DNA of 64,000 nucleotides from assembly GCA_036346225.1 (NCBI GenBank), contig JARFIW010001491.1:3224001-3288000 (forward strand), in the 5' to 3' direction. This document shows, piece after piece, positions 63,505 through 64,000 of the stretch; within the stretch, counting starts at the first letter, position 1; every line of letters begins with the position of its first letter. Origin of the DNA: Platerodrilus igneus. Taxonomy: Eukaryota; Arthropoda; Insecta; Coleoptera; Lycidae. Below the pieces are notes generated by a model. It saw only the letters and a program-made list of their open reading frames with translations. It did no database searches and was not told the DNA's origin. The position numbers were made by a program, and so were the translations under genes.

Positions 63505-63808
63505 GTGCATTTATATTTCCAATGCTCCACCAGAAGGTACTACATTGGCCAGGAGGCGAGTTTTTTGTTGCCTGGAAATTTAGAATTTTGCCGAAACCTT
63601 GCCGTTCCAGGCAAGGTAGGGATCTTTAACGTGCGTGACAACAGTCACACACGGGACCTCCATTTAACCTCTCATCCGAACGAGGGCGTAATTTTTGTGA
63701 AAAATGCTCACCTGTCATTTTTCAAGCAGTCGGCCGTGTCGGGATTTGAACCCACGACCTTGGGATCCGTAGTCTTACGCTTACTATATTGATCCACGGC
63801 GACGCCTC
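63505..63808 (-). mobile_element. tRNA-derived SINE, copy 2
   Basis: The minus strand starts with a tRNA-like head (B box GGGTTCAAATCCCG, about 63745-63758), then CCCTCGTTCGGATGAGAGG, GTCACGCACGTTAAAGATCC, TTGCCTGGAACGGCAAGG and CTCCTGGCCAATGTAGTA. It is the same family as 43936-44295 without the TG expansion. Flanking repeats CCCCTCCACATACC (63491-63504) and CCCCTTCACATACC (63809-63822) are a near-perfect 14-bp target duplication. Confidence 0.9.
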
Positions 63809-64000
63809 CCCCTTCACATACCACTGAATGTCTGGGAAATAGGATATATAACTGTAAAACAATAGAAGGTGACCGAACGGCATCAAACAAGAAAGAACAG
63901 CAATTAGGTTCTAAGACAAAGAACATAGCTACAAGAAGAAAACTGTTCAAAGCATATGTGTGGAGCACAGCACATTACGTCTATGAAATAAGGGCAGTAG
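63809..64000 (+). mobile_element. LINE 3' module after the SINE, truncated by window end
   Basis: Matches 57601-57795, including AAACAATAGAAG, GACCGAAC, GCATATGTGTGGAGCACAGC and TATGAAATA.GGGCAGT. The rest lies outside the window. Confidence 0.8.

Overview
This is a repeat-dominated piece of an animal nuclear genome, almost certainly an arthropod and most plausibly an insect. The evidence is AT-rich composition, TTAGG telomere-type repeats, intron-free retroelement ORFs broken by stops and frameshifts, tRNA-headed SINEs, a Penelope-like element, Ty3/gypsy LTR elements, Tc1/mariner remnants, and several copies of an APE-endonuclease/reverse-transcriptase LINE. I found no convincing host protein-coding gene with exon structure. 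The only clean cellular-type gene is a tRNA-His. Nothing bacterial (operons, ribosome binding sites, CRISPR) is present.

Layout. 1-9240: minus-strand LTR retroelement (coiled coil, gag, protease, start of RT) with a 2.6 kb internal tandem duplication and a triplicated tRNA-Lys-like primer-binding module. 9239-9830: AT microsatellites and a 70-bp minisatellite. 10078-11700: minus-strand Penelope-like RT plus GIY-YIG, fused in frame to a LINE fragment. 13219-18494: LTR element keeping gag and integrase only. 19500-21400: diverged repeats, a LINE fragment and simple repeats. 22117-26270: tRNA-His heading a tandem array of tRNA-derived units, split by a short LTR element (22509-25991) with 379-bp LTRs, a 4-bp target duplication and a complete antisense tRNA-Lys at its primer site. 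26390-28050: tandem array whose units are themselves long inverted repeats. 28360-33070: an unidentified ORF and two dead transposases.

35765-37575: TTAGG repeats abutting a LINE ORF1, ending in an LTR/primer-site fragment. 38289-39345: 0.28-0.34 kb tandem repeats. 39440-40863, 43600-47713, 56571-58159 and 60186-64000: copies of APE-type LINEs; three share an elaborate 3' module, two of which carry the same SINE and one of which is the empty site. 49829-50830: pseudogene of a multicopy GEDTD/GCDTTS-motif family, bounded by a 70-bp-arm palindrome. 53450-54930: LTR element in which gag is joined to the integrase C-terminus, followed in the same frame by a TARG1/OARD1-like ADP-ribose macrodomain.

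The most notable signals are the macrodomain attached to an LTR-element pol, the complete antisense tRNA-Lys that coincides with loss of gag-protease, and the tandem hairpin array. Many near-identical copies differ mainly in homopolymer length, so some frameshifts may be consensus errors in the assembly.
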